A DNA stretch of 64,000 nucleotides from positions 405,150-469,149 of the forward strand of contig NZ_FXAO01000003.1 in the NCBI RefSeq assembly GCF_900177645.1. Reading direction: 5' to 3'. A model generated the notes under the pieces. The model was given only the letters and a program-made list of their open reading frames with translations, was not told the origin of the DNA and did not search any database. Of this stretch, positions 51,472-60,953 are shown piece after piece. The position numbers and the translations under genes are program-made. Each line of letters begins with the position of its first letter. The stretch's first letter is position 1. The DNA comes from Arenibacter troitsensis (lineage in GTDB: Bacteria > Bacteroidota > Bacteroidia > Flavobacteriales > Flavobacteriaceae).

Positions 51472-52161
51472 ATGATTAAATCCAAAAAAGAATATTTGTA
51501 TTACCTAGAAGTCGATCGAGTTGCAAAGTCCCTTCCATACAAAATTAATCTTGCGCAAAGGGTCAAAAATATTTTGTTCCCTGACTATATTTGGGAATTT
51601 CAAAAGACCTTAAGAAAATTAGAGTATTTTATTAACTGCAAAAAAGGGATTCCTGCATTATTAAACAGATATTTTATAACTAAAAAGTTTAGAAAATTAT
51701 CCTTTAAACTTGGTTTCACAATCCCTCCTAATGTTTTCGGCCCAGGCTTATCCATAGCTCACTACGGAACTATTATTATAAATGGAAAAACTAAAATTGG
51801 GGCAAATTGCAGGTTACATGCTTGTGTAAATATTGGAACAAAAGCAGGGTATAGTGGAAAAGCGCCTACCATTGGAGATAATTGTTACATAGGACCAGGG
51901 GCAAAAATTTATGGTGATATAAATATAGCAAACGGTACGGCAATAGGAGCAAATTCTGTGGTAACCAAATCCTTTATTGAGCAAAATATTGCTATTGCTG
52001 GTGTTCCAGGAAAAAAAATTGCCGAGGTGGATACACTAGATTTTCTTATACCAGCAACCCAAATTGTAGAAAAAGGTTTGCATAAAAAGAGTGATTTAAG
52101 TGGTATTCCTGCAACAGAATTAAAAAAAATATTAAAAGATAATGGCCTTTTGGACAAATGA
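51472..52161 (+). CDS. Serine O-acetyltransferase-like hexapeptide-repeat acetyltransferase
   Basis: A 229-residue protein with an N-terminal helical part and a left-handed beta-helix built of hexapeptide repeats (GPGLSIAHYGTIIINGKTKIGANCRLHACVNIG, then PTIGDNCYIGPGAKIYGDINIANGTAIGANSVVTKSF, about residues 85-180). The His in SIAHYG is a likely catalytic residue. CysE-like by layout, but in this locus it probably O-acetylates a sugar. The DNA is notably AT-rich. Confidence 0.85.
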   Translation: MIKSKKEYLYYLEVDRVAKSLPYKINLAQRVKNILFPDYIWEFQKTLRKLEYFINCKKGIPALLNRYFITKKFRKLSFKLGFTIPPNVFGPGLSIAHYGTIIINGKTKIGANCRLHACVNIGTKAGYSGKAPTIGDNCYIGPGAKIYGDINIANGTAIGANSVVTKSFIEQNIAIAGVPGKKIAEVDTLDFLIPATQIVEKGLHKKSDLSGIPATELKKILKDNGLLDK

Positions 52162-52254
52162 ATTCTATAGTTACAGATTGGACCATAAAGTTGGGAAAAA
52201 AAATCAAGGAATAGGTGTTTTTATTAATATTGAAAAAGAAATCATTATTATAGT

Positions 52255-53547
52255 ATGGCCCTAAAGGACAAAGTTAAAAAAGGAGTTAAATGGACTCTGG
52301 CAAGTACTATAGTTTTGGGAGTATCTGCAATAATAAAAGTATCCATTTTAACTCGGTTTTTAGATAAATCAGACTTTGGGCTAATGGCTTTAGTCACTTT
52401 TGTCATGGGAATCATGGAACTGTTTCTCGATATGGGTCTAACTTCTGCTATCTTGCATAAGCAAGATATTACTAAAAAACAATATGCTAGCCTATACTGG
52501 ATTAATTGGGTGGCATGTATAATTATGTATGTTGTATTATTTTTAATCACTCCATTTGTAGCATCATTTTATGACCAACCACTATTAAATACTCTTATTC
52601 CATTAATTGGTCTAAATTTATTGTTTACCGGGTTAGGAAGTCAATTTAAAACAATCCAACAAAAGCATCTACTTTTTAATAAAATAAGCGTTATTGACAT
52701 CACTGGAGCCATACTTTCATTGGCTTTATCTATTATCCTTGCTGTAAATGGTTTTGGAGTATTTGCACTTGTATATTCTCTTATATTGCAATCCCTATTT
52801 TCTAATGTAGTTTATTTTATTATCGGATTAAAAAACCAAGGACTACTGTTTCATTTTAAATTAAGTGACACAAGAAACTTTTTAAAAATAGGTGTCTATC
52901 AAGTGGGTGGCCAAACCATTAACTATTTTAATACTAATTTGGACGTTTTAATTATAGGGAAGTTTTTTTCAGCAGATATTCTCGGTGGTTATAGTTTAGC
53001 GAAGCAATTAGTATTACGCCCAGTCCAATTAATAAACCCTATTATAGTGAAGGTTGCTACTCCTACCCTTGCCTTATTTCAAAACGACAGAAATCAATTA
53101 AAACGCAATTATTTAAACTTAATAAATGTAATCGGTTCTATAAATATTCCTGTTTATATAGGCATATGCATTTTTGCCCCTTGGATTGTTCAGATACTTT
53201 ATGGTTCTGAATTTGATGATATTTTTATTTTGGTTAGAATTCTTTCCGTTTATATGATTTTTAGAGCAATAAACAATCCTATTGGAAGTCTTGTTGTAGC
53301 AACTGGGAGAACAGATTTAGAATTCGTGTGGTATATTTTTGTGTTATTGCTTAACCCGCTTTTTATTTATTTTGGCACGAAATTCGGTATAGTGGGTGTA
53401 ACTATTGGAATAACTTTATCTTCACTCTGCATGTATTATCCGGCATGGAAATTCCTAATTTACAAATTAACCAAAGCTAGTTTAAGCGAATATTTTAAAG
53501 CGTGTTTTATTGTAAATTGGAGAATAATTTATTTAATAAAAAAATAA
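52255..53547 (+). CDS. Wzx-type polysaccharide flippase (MOP superfamily)
   Basis: A 430-residue, roughly 12-helix membrane protein of the polysaccharide-synthesis/WzxC type. The N-terminus KVKKGVKWTLASTIVLGVSAIIKVSILTRFLDKSDFGLMALVTFVMG is characteristic, and GQTINYFNTNLDVLIIGKFFSADILGGYSLAKQLVLRP marks the second half. It flips lipid-linked repeat units across the inner membrane. The C-terminus (NWRIIYLIKK) stops somewhat earlier than in many WzxC proteins (about 480 residues), so a slight truncation is possible. The coding sequence is about 30% GC in the stretch I counted. Confidence 0.88.
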   Translation: MALKDKVKKGVKWTLASTIVLGVSAIIKVSILTRFLDKSDFGLMALVTFVMGIMELFLDMGLTSAILHKQDITKKQYASLYWINWVACIIMYVVLFLITPFVASFYDQPLLNTLIPLIGLNLLFTGLGSQFKTIQQKHLLFNKISVIDITGAILSLALSIILAVNGFGVFALVYSLILQSLFSNVVYFIIGLKNQGLLFHFKLSDTRNFLKIGVYQVGGQTINYFNTNLDVLIIGKFFSADILGGYSLAKQLVLRPVQLINPIIVKVATPTLALFQNDRNQLKRNYLNLINVIGSINIPVYIGICIFAPWIVQILYGSEFDDIFILVRILSVYMIFRAINNPIGSLVVATGRTDLEFVWYIFVLLLNPLFIYFGTKFGIVGVTIGITLSSLCMYYPAWKFLIYKLTKASLSEYFKACFIVNWRIIYLIKK

Positions 53548-53564
53548 ACTAATCTTAATTAATT

Positions 53565-53786
53565 ATGTTTTTAAAGTTGTGCTATTTGCATATTTTTTCT
53601 TTACACATCAACAATTTGAATTTAGATAATGTAACGCCGTGGTTTTTAGAGTTATATCAAATTAAAACAGTTGAAGGTAAATCTTTAAATTTAAAGCGAA
53701 TCTCACAACCTTATAAAAGCAGGGCTTCATTTAGTTGTAATTACATTACAAGTTCCTTTAAATCAACAAATACAACTAATGGCTGA
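53565..53786 (+). CDS. Doubtful small frame between flippase and polymerase
   Basis: A 73-residue open frame in the 230-base gap between wzx-like and wzy-like genes, overlapping the latter by 8 bases. No motif, signal or membrane segment is convincing. The AT-rich context easily produces such frames. It may be non-coding or the residue of a lost flippase C-terminus. Confidence 0.15.
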   Translation: MFLKLCYLHIFSLHINNLNLDNVTPWFLELYQIKTVEGKSLNLKRISQPYKSRASFSCNYITSSFKSTNTTNG

Positions 53787-54891
53787 TCCATTTACCTATT
53801 TTATTTATTTGTCCGCACTTTTTTTAGGCGTTTTCCTAGTAAAAAGAGGATTCGACTCAAAAACCACCCATATAGGTGTCAAAAAGGCAAATCTAATTTT
53901 GGCTGGTCTTAGCTTATTGGTTTTGGTTTTGGTGGCCGGCCTACGCTATAATACGGGTAAAGATTATGAGGCCTATGCCTATCTTTATGAGGAAGTGGCC
54001 AATTTAACAGACATTGAGGAATTTGATATGGAAATAGGATATATTGTGTTGGTCCAAGTCCTTAACCAACTAAGTCTTGAAGTATGGTCTTTTTTTACCA
54101 TTTCCGCCTTTTTGACTTACTTTCTGTTTTTCTACAGCTTCAAGAATTATAAGTCAATTTTGTATTTGGGGGTTTTCTTCTTTATTACTTTTGGGTTTTA
54201 TTTATACTCTTTCAATGGGATACGCCAGGCCATTGCCATGAGTGCCTTGGCTGTTGCCGTTATGTATGCCCAAGAGCGAAAAATATATCATTATTTCATA
54301 ATAATTATTTTGGGTGGTTTAATGCACAAGAGCATGTTCCTGTTTTTACCCATGTACTTTGTCATCCATCGGATTAAATTATCGAGCTTTTTTTGGTATA
54401 TCGCCTTTGGAATCAGCTTGGTATTACATTTTATTCCCTTCGAAAATATTATAGATTTAGATTCTATTTCCAACCTACTTTCTGGCACACAGGTGGATTA
54501 TGGGAATTTTGCCTCCAAATTGGCCGACAATGCCGATGAAGCTGGTGGTTTAACATTAGGTTATTTGGTAAGGGTAGGCATCGGTTTTTTTATATTAACC
54601 TTTTATTCCAAAATTATAAAATTATACCCTGGCAGTCTACCCTATTATACCCTTGCCTTAACGGGAATAATAATATACAATTCGTTTTCGCACCTTCTTT
54701 TTATGACTAGGATAAATTATTATTTTCTACTCTTCACCACCTTTAGTCTAGCCTTTATATTGCATTACCTATATAAGTCCAAACAAAGCCTTATTGCCAA
54801 TGCTGTTTTAATGTTTTTTGTATTACTATTTTGCTACGGTATTCATCTAGGTGAAAACGGAGCCTCACCCTATCAATTTTTAAAGTTTTAA
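53779..54891 (+). CDS. EpsG-family O-antigen/EPS polymerase (Wzy)
   Basis: A 370-residue polytopic membrane protein with about 10-11 helices. It has VLVLVAGLRYNTGKDYEAY near the N-terminus (about residues 50-68) and FYLYSFNGIRQAIAMSALAVAVMYAQERKIYHYF (about 136-170), which contains the FNxxRQ-type motif of the EpsG family. A hydrophilic periplasmic loop (about 225-260) lies later. It polymerises flipped repeat units at the periplasmic face. The next gene starts 3 bases after its stop. Confidence 0.87.
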   Translation: MADPFTYFIYLSALFLGVFLVKRGFDSKTTHIGVKKANLILAGLSLLVLVLVAGLRYNTGKDYEAYAYLYEEVANLTDIEEFDMEIGYIVLVQVLNQLSLEVWSFFTISAFLTYFLFFYSFKNYKSILYLGVFFFITFGFYLYSFNGIRQAIAMSALAVAVMYAQERKIYHYFIIIILGGLMHKSMFLFLPMYFVIHRIKLSSFFWYIAFGISLVLHFIPFENIIDLDSISNLLSGTQVDYGNFASKLADNADEAGGLTLGYLVRVGIGFFILTFYSKIIKLYPGSLPYYTLALTGIIIYNSFSHLLFMTRINYYFLLFTTFSLAFILHYLYKSKQSLIANAVLMFFVLLFCYGIHLGENGASPYQFLKF

Positions 54892-54893
54892 TA

Positions 54894-55883
54894 ATGATCA
54901 ACCATAGTATATCATTCATTGTCATCGGCAGAAACGAGGGATTTAAAATTACCAAATGCATGGAGAGCATTTTATATACCGTAGACATAAATCAAATTTC
55001 TGATTATGAAATTCTTTATATCGACTCTAAATCTACGGATGATACCTTAACCAGGGTCCAAGAATTTGAATCTGTCAAAGTCTTTAATATAAGTGGAACC
55101 ACCAACGCTGCAATAGCCCGTAATATAGGCGCATTGGAATCCAAAAAAGACATCCTTTTCTTCATAGATGGAGACATGGAGATCATACCCGAAACTTTAC
55201 AATTACTATATACCCCAGCGAAAGGTTTAATAAATGATTTCGTTTCAGGAGATTTTGAAGATTATTTTTACGATAACACGGATAACTTAATTGGATTTAA
55301 AAAAAGACACAACTTAAAGCATGATACTTATCAAATAACTACAGGCGGGTTATTTTTGATTACCAAAAATTTGTGGAATGGCATAGGTGGGATGAAAAAT
55401 AAATTCAAAAAATCCCAAGATTTTGATTTAGGGCTTCGTTTGAGCAAAAAAGGTCACAAATTGCTAAGGATAAAGGAGGTTTTGGCAAAGCATCATACCA
55501 TATCATACAATAGAAATGATAGATTATGGTCCGATGTTCTAAAAGGTAATTTTTTATATACTAAACCTTTGCTGTACAGAGAAAATATCTTCAATAGGTT
55601 TATTTTCCAATATTTAGCCAGAGAAGTGACCATGTTCTTTTTTATTTTATCATTATTTGTATCAATTAATCTAAAAAACCCAATGTATTTAGTTCTTTAC
55701 CTATTATTGGTACTGATAAAACTATTATACAAAAGAAAAAAAGTTAAAGGAAATTTTTGGTCATTATATGCCAGATACATCATTTTTGATGTTGGCACCT
55801 TTTTAGGTTTTTTTCTGTTCTGGCCTAAATCCAACAAAGAGCTTGATTATGTTCAACTTAAGGTAGCTGAAAAACAGAAATAA
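54894..55883 (+). CDS. Family 2 glycosyltransferase with C-terminal membrane segments
   Basis: A 329-residue GT-A-fold glycosyltransferase. SFIVIGRNEG at the N-terminus, the nucleotide-binding IDSKSTDDT (about residues 44-52), the DxD-type FFIDGDME (about 92-99), and GGLFLITKNLWNGIGGM followed by SQDFDLGLRLSKKGHKL. The last 90 residues hold two to three hydrophobic segments (VTMFFFILSLFVSINL, MYLVLYLLLVLIKLLY, IIFDVGTFLGFFLFWP). It adds a sugar to the lipid-linked unit on the cytoplasmic side. It is translationally close to wzy (3-base gap). Confidence 0.88.
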   Translation: MINHSISFIVIGRNEGFKITKCMESILYTVDINQISDYEILYIDSKSTDDTLTRVQEFESVKVFNISGTTNAAIARNIGALESKKDILFFIDGDMEIIPETLQLLYTPAKGLINDFVSGDFEDYFYDNTDNLIGFKKRHNLKHDTYQITTGGLFLITKNLWNGIGGMKNKFKKSQDFDLGLRLSKKGHKLLRIKEVLAKHHTISYNRNDRLWSDVLKGNFLYTKPLLYRENIFNRFIFQYLAREVTMFFFILSLFVSINLKNPMYLVLYLLLVLIKLLYKRKKVKGNFWSLYARYIIFDVGTFLGFFLFWPKSNKELDYVQLKVAEKQK

Positions 55884-55926
55884 TTGTTATGACAAAAAAA
55901 GATGTAGTTGAAGTAAATATTAGAGT

Positions 55927-57585
55927 ATGGGCGTAAGAATTGGGGTAATGATTAAGAATTTGGAGGAGCTATCCAATTGGGAACTAAGGATTATCCAAGG
56001 TATTATTAATGACTCGAAATTAAAACTTGCCCTGTTTATTAAGGACGGGAGAACCAAAAACAAAGAAACCTTTAAAGAGCAGTTTACTAAGTTTATTTCC
56101 ACTAAGAATAGTATTGGACAATTAGTACTTAATTTACAGTTACTTATAGAACGAAAATTATTCTTTAAAGCTTTTCAAACCATAGATAAGTCAATTTTAC
56201 TGCAACACTTAAGTACTATAGACCTCATAAAATTGGAGCCAGAAGAACATGATGGAATAGATTTTTTTAATGATGAAGATTCAAATACTATAGCGCAAAA
56301 CAATTTAGATGTTATTCTAAAGTTTGGTTTCAACAAAATTGAAGGAAATATCTTGAATTCTGCAAATTTTGGTATTTGGTCATTGCTTTACGCCGATAAA
56401 TCTGGAAACAAATTTGGCCCTATTGCTTTTTGGAAGGTACTGCACAAGGAGCCTTCTATTGAAGTTAGCTTACAACAACTATTCTTGGACTCTGTACAAG
56501 ACAAATGCTTGGACAAGGCGTATTTTAATTGTCTATGGTCAGTGGTAAATACCACCGATACAGTCTTGGAGGGGTCTGTTTCCTTGATACTTAAAAATTT
56601 AAGGAAATTATATAATGGGACCTACACTCTTCCTGAGTCGATTGTTTCCGCTAACGAAAGATACACAAGACCTAGTTTATATTCTGTTTTTATATATACA
56701 TATGGCTTTTATTCATCCTTGATAAGGAAAGGTTCTAAATCGTTGAACATCAAGTATTTTGGAGTTAGGTATCAACACTGGACCCTCTTTTTAGGTAAAG
56801 GCAATTTTATCACCACGGATATATCAAAATTAAGGCCAGTAAATCAACCTATTGATGAATTTTGGGCAGATCCCTTTCTTTTTCAATATGGCAACAAAAA
56901 TTATGTATTTTTTGAAACCTTTTGTTACAAAACAAAGAAGGGGAAACTCTCCTGTGGAATCATAGAAAATGATCAATTAACCAATATTGTAGATGTCCTG
57001 AATTTGGAGTACCATTTGTCCTATCCCTTTATTTTTGAAGAAGATGGCGAAATTTATCTTATGCCGGAAACCTTGGACAACAAAAGACTGGAGATTTATA
57101 AATGTATTCATTTTCCAACCAAATGGGAACTATATACAACAGCCTTCGAAGGGGAATTCGTGGCAGATGCCTCCTTTTACAACGATAAAGAAGGGCAAAA
57201 ATGGTTATTCATCAACAAAAAAGAAATTCCTAATTTACGTTTACACAGTGAACTGTTTATTTATAAGGTAGATTCACTAAAACTTAACACCTTGGTACCG
57301 CATACACAAAATCCGGTGATAATCGATACTAGAACAGGCAGAAATGGTGGAGCAATTTTCAGTTATAACAATGAAATTTACAGGCCTTCACAAAGAACCG
57401 TTGAAGGTATTTACGGTAGAGCCTTAAATATCAATAAGATCAAAGAACTTACTATAAATTCCTATATAGAAGAAAATACTATGATTTTTGAACCCGATTT
57501 TAAAAATGGTCTAATGTCTATGCATCATTTGCACCAGATAGACGGGCTATTTGTCTATGATGCAGCCTATAAAAAGAGTAAATAA
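55927..57585 (+). CDS. Formyltransferase-like / GINT1-domain protein
   Basis: A 552-residue protein. The N-terminal part (about residues 1-120: MGVRIGVMIKNLEELSNWEL and onward) resembles the formyl-transferase-like domain seen in polysaccharide loci. The C-terminal part (about 270-540) has blade-like repeats and matches the GINT1 N-terminal domain (glucosamine inositolphosphorylceramide transferase family): DEFWADPFLFQYGNKNYVFFE, LSYPFIFEEDGEIYLMPETL, GEFVADASFYNDKEGQKWLFI and RNGGAIFSYNNEIYRPSQ. The activity is not known for bacterial members; a sugar-modifying role is likely from context. Confidence 0.75.
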   Translation: MGVRIGVMIKNLEELSNWELRIIQGIINDSKLKLALFIKDGRTKNKETFKEQFTKFISTKNSIGQLVLNLQLLIERKLFFKAFQTIDKSILLQHLSTIDLIKLEPEEHDGIDFFNDEDSNTIAQNNLDVILKFGFNKIEGNILNSANFGIWSLLYADKSGNKFGPIAFWKVLHKEPSIEVSLQQLFLDSVQDKCLDKAYFNCLWSVVNTTDTVLEGSVSLILKNLRKLYNGTYTLPESIVSANERYTRPSLYSVFIYTYGFYSSLIRKGSKSLNIKYFGVRYQHWTLFLGKGNFITTDISKLRPVNQPIDEFWADPFLFQYGNKNYVFFETFCYKTKKGKLSCGIIENDQLTNIVDVLNLEYHLSYPFIFEEDGEIYLMPETLDNKRLEIYKCIHFPTKWELYTTAFEGEFVADASFYNDKEGQKWLFINKKEIPNLRLHSELFIYKVDSLKLNTLVPHTQNPVIIDTRTGRNGGAIFSYNNEIYRPSQRTVEGIYGRALNINKIKELTINSYIEENTMIFEPDFKNGLMSMHHLHQIDGLFVYDAAYKKSK

Positions 57586-57727
57586 CCAAAATGACACCTA
57601 TAAACGATCGCACAATTAATAATAATTGTTGTAACGAAGAACTTATTCGTTTTAATGCCAGTTTGGATATAGTAAATGGGCCATCCTAATGCCAAATGTA
57701 GGTTTAATTGATAAACTATTGAATGTA

Positions 57728-58777
57728 ATGAACAAACCAAAAGTATTGGTATTTGGTAATTTTAATTATAGCACAAACAATTTATGCGGACAAACCGTTA
57801 AGACAAGAAATGTATACCAATTACTAAAAAGCAAGGAAAATCAATATTTTTCAGAGGTGGTCTATTTTGACACAGACTCTTTAAATAGCAATAAATTGGG
57901 TTTGTTCCAAGGCTTGTATCATGTAATCAAGGCCGATGAATTATTCTATCTTCCGGCTACCAAAAATTTGACCTATATCTTTCCCTTTGTTTTCATTTTA
58001 TCCAAGCTATTTTCTGCAAAAATTCATTTCGTAGTGGTAGGTGGATGGCTTGGAGAATTTTTACAAAGCAGACCTATTTATCGTTTTATGATATCGAAGG
58101 TGCATCATATATATCCAGAGACCGATGCCTTGTGTAATTGTTTAACAATGGATTACGGTTTTAATAAAGTTAAACGCCTAAATAATTTTAGGGACACCAA
58201 CTTTTCACCGGTTCAAAGCGCCACGGGTAATCGCATAAGATTAGTGTTTATGGCCAGGGTACATCCTCTGAAAGGAGTGGAAACCTTATTTAAACTTAGT
58301 CAGAGATTAAATAAATTGAATCTTGAAAATGTAAGTATTGACATTTATGGGCCCATATTAGAAGATTATAAAGAAGAATTTAATAAGCTACTCAACACTG
58401 CCAACAAGTACATTACGTACCGCGGAGTGTTGCAACCTAATGAAATATACCAGGTACTATCCCAATATGATATAATGCTTTTTCCCACCCAATTCTATAC
58501 TGAAGGGTTTCCTGGCTCCATCCTGGACGCTTATATCTCCGGAATACCCGTCATTGCCAGTAATTGGCTGTATGCCTCTGAATTTATAGACCATACCTCG
58601 GGGGCCATAGTAGAATTTAATAACGTAGATGACTTTATAAATAAAGTTTTAATGCTTATTGAAAATCCAGAAAAAATAGATGCCCTTAAACAAGGTGCTC
58701 GTGCCAAAAGTCATGAATTTAGCAGCGATAAAGCTTGGGAGATAATTAAGTCCATTACATTTCCCATTAAACAGTAA
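57728..58777 (+). CDS. Family 4 glycosyltransferase (GT-B fold)
   Basis: A 349-residue protein from the ATG at 57728 (MNKPKVLVFGNFNYSTNNLCGQTVKTRN); an ATG at 57689 adds 13 residues. The C-terminal GT-B donor domain contains RLVFMARVHPLKGVETLF (about residues 180-197), ISIDIYGP-like VSIDIYGPILEDY, YRGVLQPNEIYQVLSQYDIMLFPTQFYTEGFPGSILDAYISGIPVIAS (about 240-287) and the E..GF-type catalytic/acidic motif. It uses an activated sugar nucleotide. It precedes the CapK-like gene by 13 bases. Confidence 0.88.
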   Translation: MNKPKVLVFGNFNYSTNNLCGQTVKTRNVYQLLKSKENQYFSEVVYFDTDSLNSNKLGLFQGLYHVIKADELFYLPATKNLTYIFPFVFILSKLFSAKIHFVVVGGWLGEFLQSRPIYRFMISKVHHIYPETDALCNCLTMDYGFNKVKRLNNFRDTNFSPVQSATGNRIRLVFMARVHPLKGVETLFKLSQRLNKLNLENVSIDIYGPILEDYKEEFNKLLNTANKYITYRGVLQPNEIYQVLSQYDIMLFPTQFYTEGFPGSILDAYISGIPVIASNWLYASEFIDHTSGAIVEFNNVDDFINKVLMLIENPEKIDALKQGARAKSHEFSSDKAWEIIKSITFPIKQ

Positions 58778-58790
58778 GTAAAAGTTAATA

Positions 58791-60074
58791 ATGGTATATA
58801 AACTACTATACGCGCTTGGAATTTGGAAAAGAAATCCATCCCTATCCAAACATCTTGCTTTTTTATTAGAGTCGGATACATGGTCCAAGGAGGAATTGTT
58901 GGAATACCAGCTACATAAATGTAAGGAATTTTTGGAGTTTGCCTACACTCATTCTGCCTTTTACCAAACTACCTTTGATGACTATAACTTTAAGCCCTCA
59001 GAATTTAAAGATTTGGAACAGTTGAAGCAGTTGCCCACTATTTCCAAGATGACCCTGATAAGGTATAACAGACTAATACACTCCAGTTACCCATTTAGGA
59101 AGAATTTTAGGGCTTTAACTTCTGGCACTACCGGTGAATCCTTGGCGTTCCTTAAAAATGAGGAATGGGATTCACAGAACCGCGCGGCCATGTTTAGGGG
59201 ATATAGCTGGTATGGGGTAAACCCAGCTGATAAAAATGGGTATTTATGGGGCTATAACATAGAGCCAAAACAGACACTAAAAATTAAATGGTTAGATCGG
59301 CTACAGAACAGATTTAGAATATTTTCCTATTGTCCCGAGGAAATTAAAAATTTCGCCAAGAATCTAAAGGGCGCTAAATACCTGCACGGATATTCCTCCA
59401 TGATCTATGAAGTGGCCAAGCTGGTCAATAGATCGGGATTAAAGATTGATCATGACCTTAAAATGATAAAAGGCACCTCCGAAATGGTATTCGACTCCTA
59501 TCAGGAAGAGGTCCAAAAAGCTTTCGGATTAAAAATTTTAAGCGAATATGGCTCCGCAGAATCCGGACTTATTGCCTTTGAATGCCCGGAAGGAAATATG
59601 CATATTGCCTTGGAAAATGTTATTGTTGAAGAAGAGGATGGTGAGATCTTGGTGACCAATATGTTATCCAAATCGTTTCCTATTATTAGATACAGACTGG
59701 GCGATATGATAGAATTGGCCGATAAGGATTTTAAATGTGATTGTGGTAGGGCCCATCCTGTTATTTTAAATATTAACGGACGGGTAGGTGTAAAAATAAT
59801 CGGAAAAACACAGGAATTTCCAGGAAGGATGATTTACAATGTTATTAAAAACCTGTCCGTTGAACATGGCATTGTATTAAATTATCAGGCAAGACAGCAC
59901 ATCCAAGGTATTATTGATCTTTATATAGAACAGACTGAGAAAGATTCCCAATGTATATTGGAAAAAGAATTGAAAAAGTATTTTAAGAACGATATCGATT
60001 TTAATATTTTTTATGGCCAGAACCTGCACAACATGGAAGAAAAACTGAACGACTTTATAACTACGATAGGATAA
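58791..60074 (+). CDS. CapK/phenylacetate-CoA ligase-like adenylating protein
   Basis: A 427-residue member of the ANL adenylating superfamily. The phosphate loop is LTSGTTGESLAF (about residues 106-117). SEYGSAESGLIAFECPEG (about 251-268) is the adenine/acyl motif, and FPIIRYRLGDMIEL (about 297-310) carries the conserved YRxGD Asp. A CDCGRAHP motif (about 317-324) probably binds zinc, as in phenylacetate-CoA ligase. In capsule loci such CapK proteins are thought to activate an acid for modifying the polymer. Its stop overlaps the next start (TAATG). Confidence 0.87.
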   Translation: MVYKLLYALGIWKRNPSLSKHLAFLLESDTWSKEELLEYQLHKCKEFLEFAYTHSAFYQTTFDDYNFKPSEFKDLEQLKQLPTISKMTLIRYNRLIHSSYPFRKNFRALTSGTTGESLAFLKNEEWDSQNRAAMFRGYSWYGVNPADKNGYLWGYNIEPKQTLKIKWLDRLQNRFRIFSYCPEEIKNFAKNLKGAKYLHGYSSMIYEVAKLVNRSGLKIDHDLKMIKGTSEMVFDSYQEEVQKAFGLKILSEYGSAESGLIAFECPEGNMHIALENVIVEEEDGEILVTNMLSKSFPIIRYRLGDMIELADKDFKCDCGRAHPVILNINGRVGVKIIGKTQEFPGRMIYNVIKNLSVEHGIVLNYQARQHIQGIIDLYIEQTEKDSQCILEKELKKYFKNDIDFNIFYGQNLHNMEEKLNDFITTIG

Positions 60075-60850
60075 TGGAGAAACATTTAATAAGCATAATA
60101 ACCCCAGTACATAATTCGGCCCAATATATTGAAGCTACATTGGATACGGTCTTACAACAAACCTATACCCATTGGGAAATGATTTTGATCGACGATTGTT
60201 CAGAGGACACATCAGTGGCCATTGTTGAAAAATTTATGCAAAGCGATGCCAGATTTAAACTAATAAGGAATTTGGAAAAATCGGGTCCAGGAATTACAAG
60301 GAACAAAGGCATAACAGCAGCCAAAGGCCAATTCATTACCTTTTTGGACAGTGACGATCTTTGGTTCCCTAATTTCTTGGAAACCTCGCTGAACACTTGT
60401 TTGAACAACAATTATGAGTTCGTTTTTGCTTCCTATGAAAGAAAGGATGAAGACCTAAATCCCTTAATAAAAGATTTTATTGTCCCTGAAAAGGTCACTT
60501 ACAACGATGTTCTAAAATCATGTCCCATTTCCTGTCTTACCGCTTTTATAGATATAAGGCGAATAGGTAAACATTATATGCCGGAATTAAAGAAAAGACA
60601 AGATTGGGGCCTATGGCTTGCCATACTTAAAAAAATTGATTTTGCTTATGGTATCCCCGAGCCAATGGCAATTTATAGAATGAGAAAGAATTCGGTTTCC
60701 AGAAGTAAATTAAAACTTATCCCCTATGTTTGGAAAGTGTATAGGGATGTAGAAAAACTTAGTTTGATTCGATCTTTTTACCTATTAAATTTATGGTCCT
60801 TAAATGGATTTAAAAAGTATTACGTAAAAACTCGGATTACCAAAAAATAA
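60074..60850 (+). CDS. Family 2 glycosyltransferase
   Basis: A 258-residue GT-A glycosyltransferase without membrane segments. SIITPVHNSAQYIEATLDTVLQQTYTHWEMILIDDCSEDTS (residues 6-46) is the nucleotide-binding start. GPGITRNKGITAAKGQFITFLDSDDLWFPNFLETS contains the DxD (DSDD, about 96-99), and KKRQDWGLWLAILKK the acceptor-side motif. The ATG overlaps the stop of the CapK-like gene by one base, so the two are translationally coupled. Confidence 0.9.
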   Translation: MEKHLISIITPVHNSAQYIEATLDTVLQQTYTHWEMILIDDCSEDTSVAIVEKFMQSDARFKLIRNLEKSGPGITRNKGITAAKGQFITFLDSDDLWFPNFLETSLNTCLNNNYEFVFASYERKDEDLNPLIKDFIVPEKVTYNDVLKSCPISCLTAFIDIRRIGKHYMPELKKRQDWGLWLAILKKIDFAYGIPEPMAIYRMRKNSVSRSKLKLIPYVWKVYRDVEKLSLIRSFYLLNLWSLNGFKKYYVKTRITKK

Positions 60851-60953
60851 AAGCGATCATAAAAAAGTAAATTAGTATAATAGCAGAATTTATTAAGGAT
60901 ATTTGCAAATTCCTATTAACTCCCATACGGAGGTTTAAATTTGAACACAAAAC

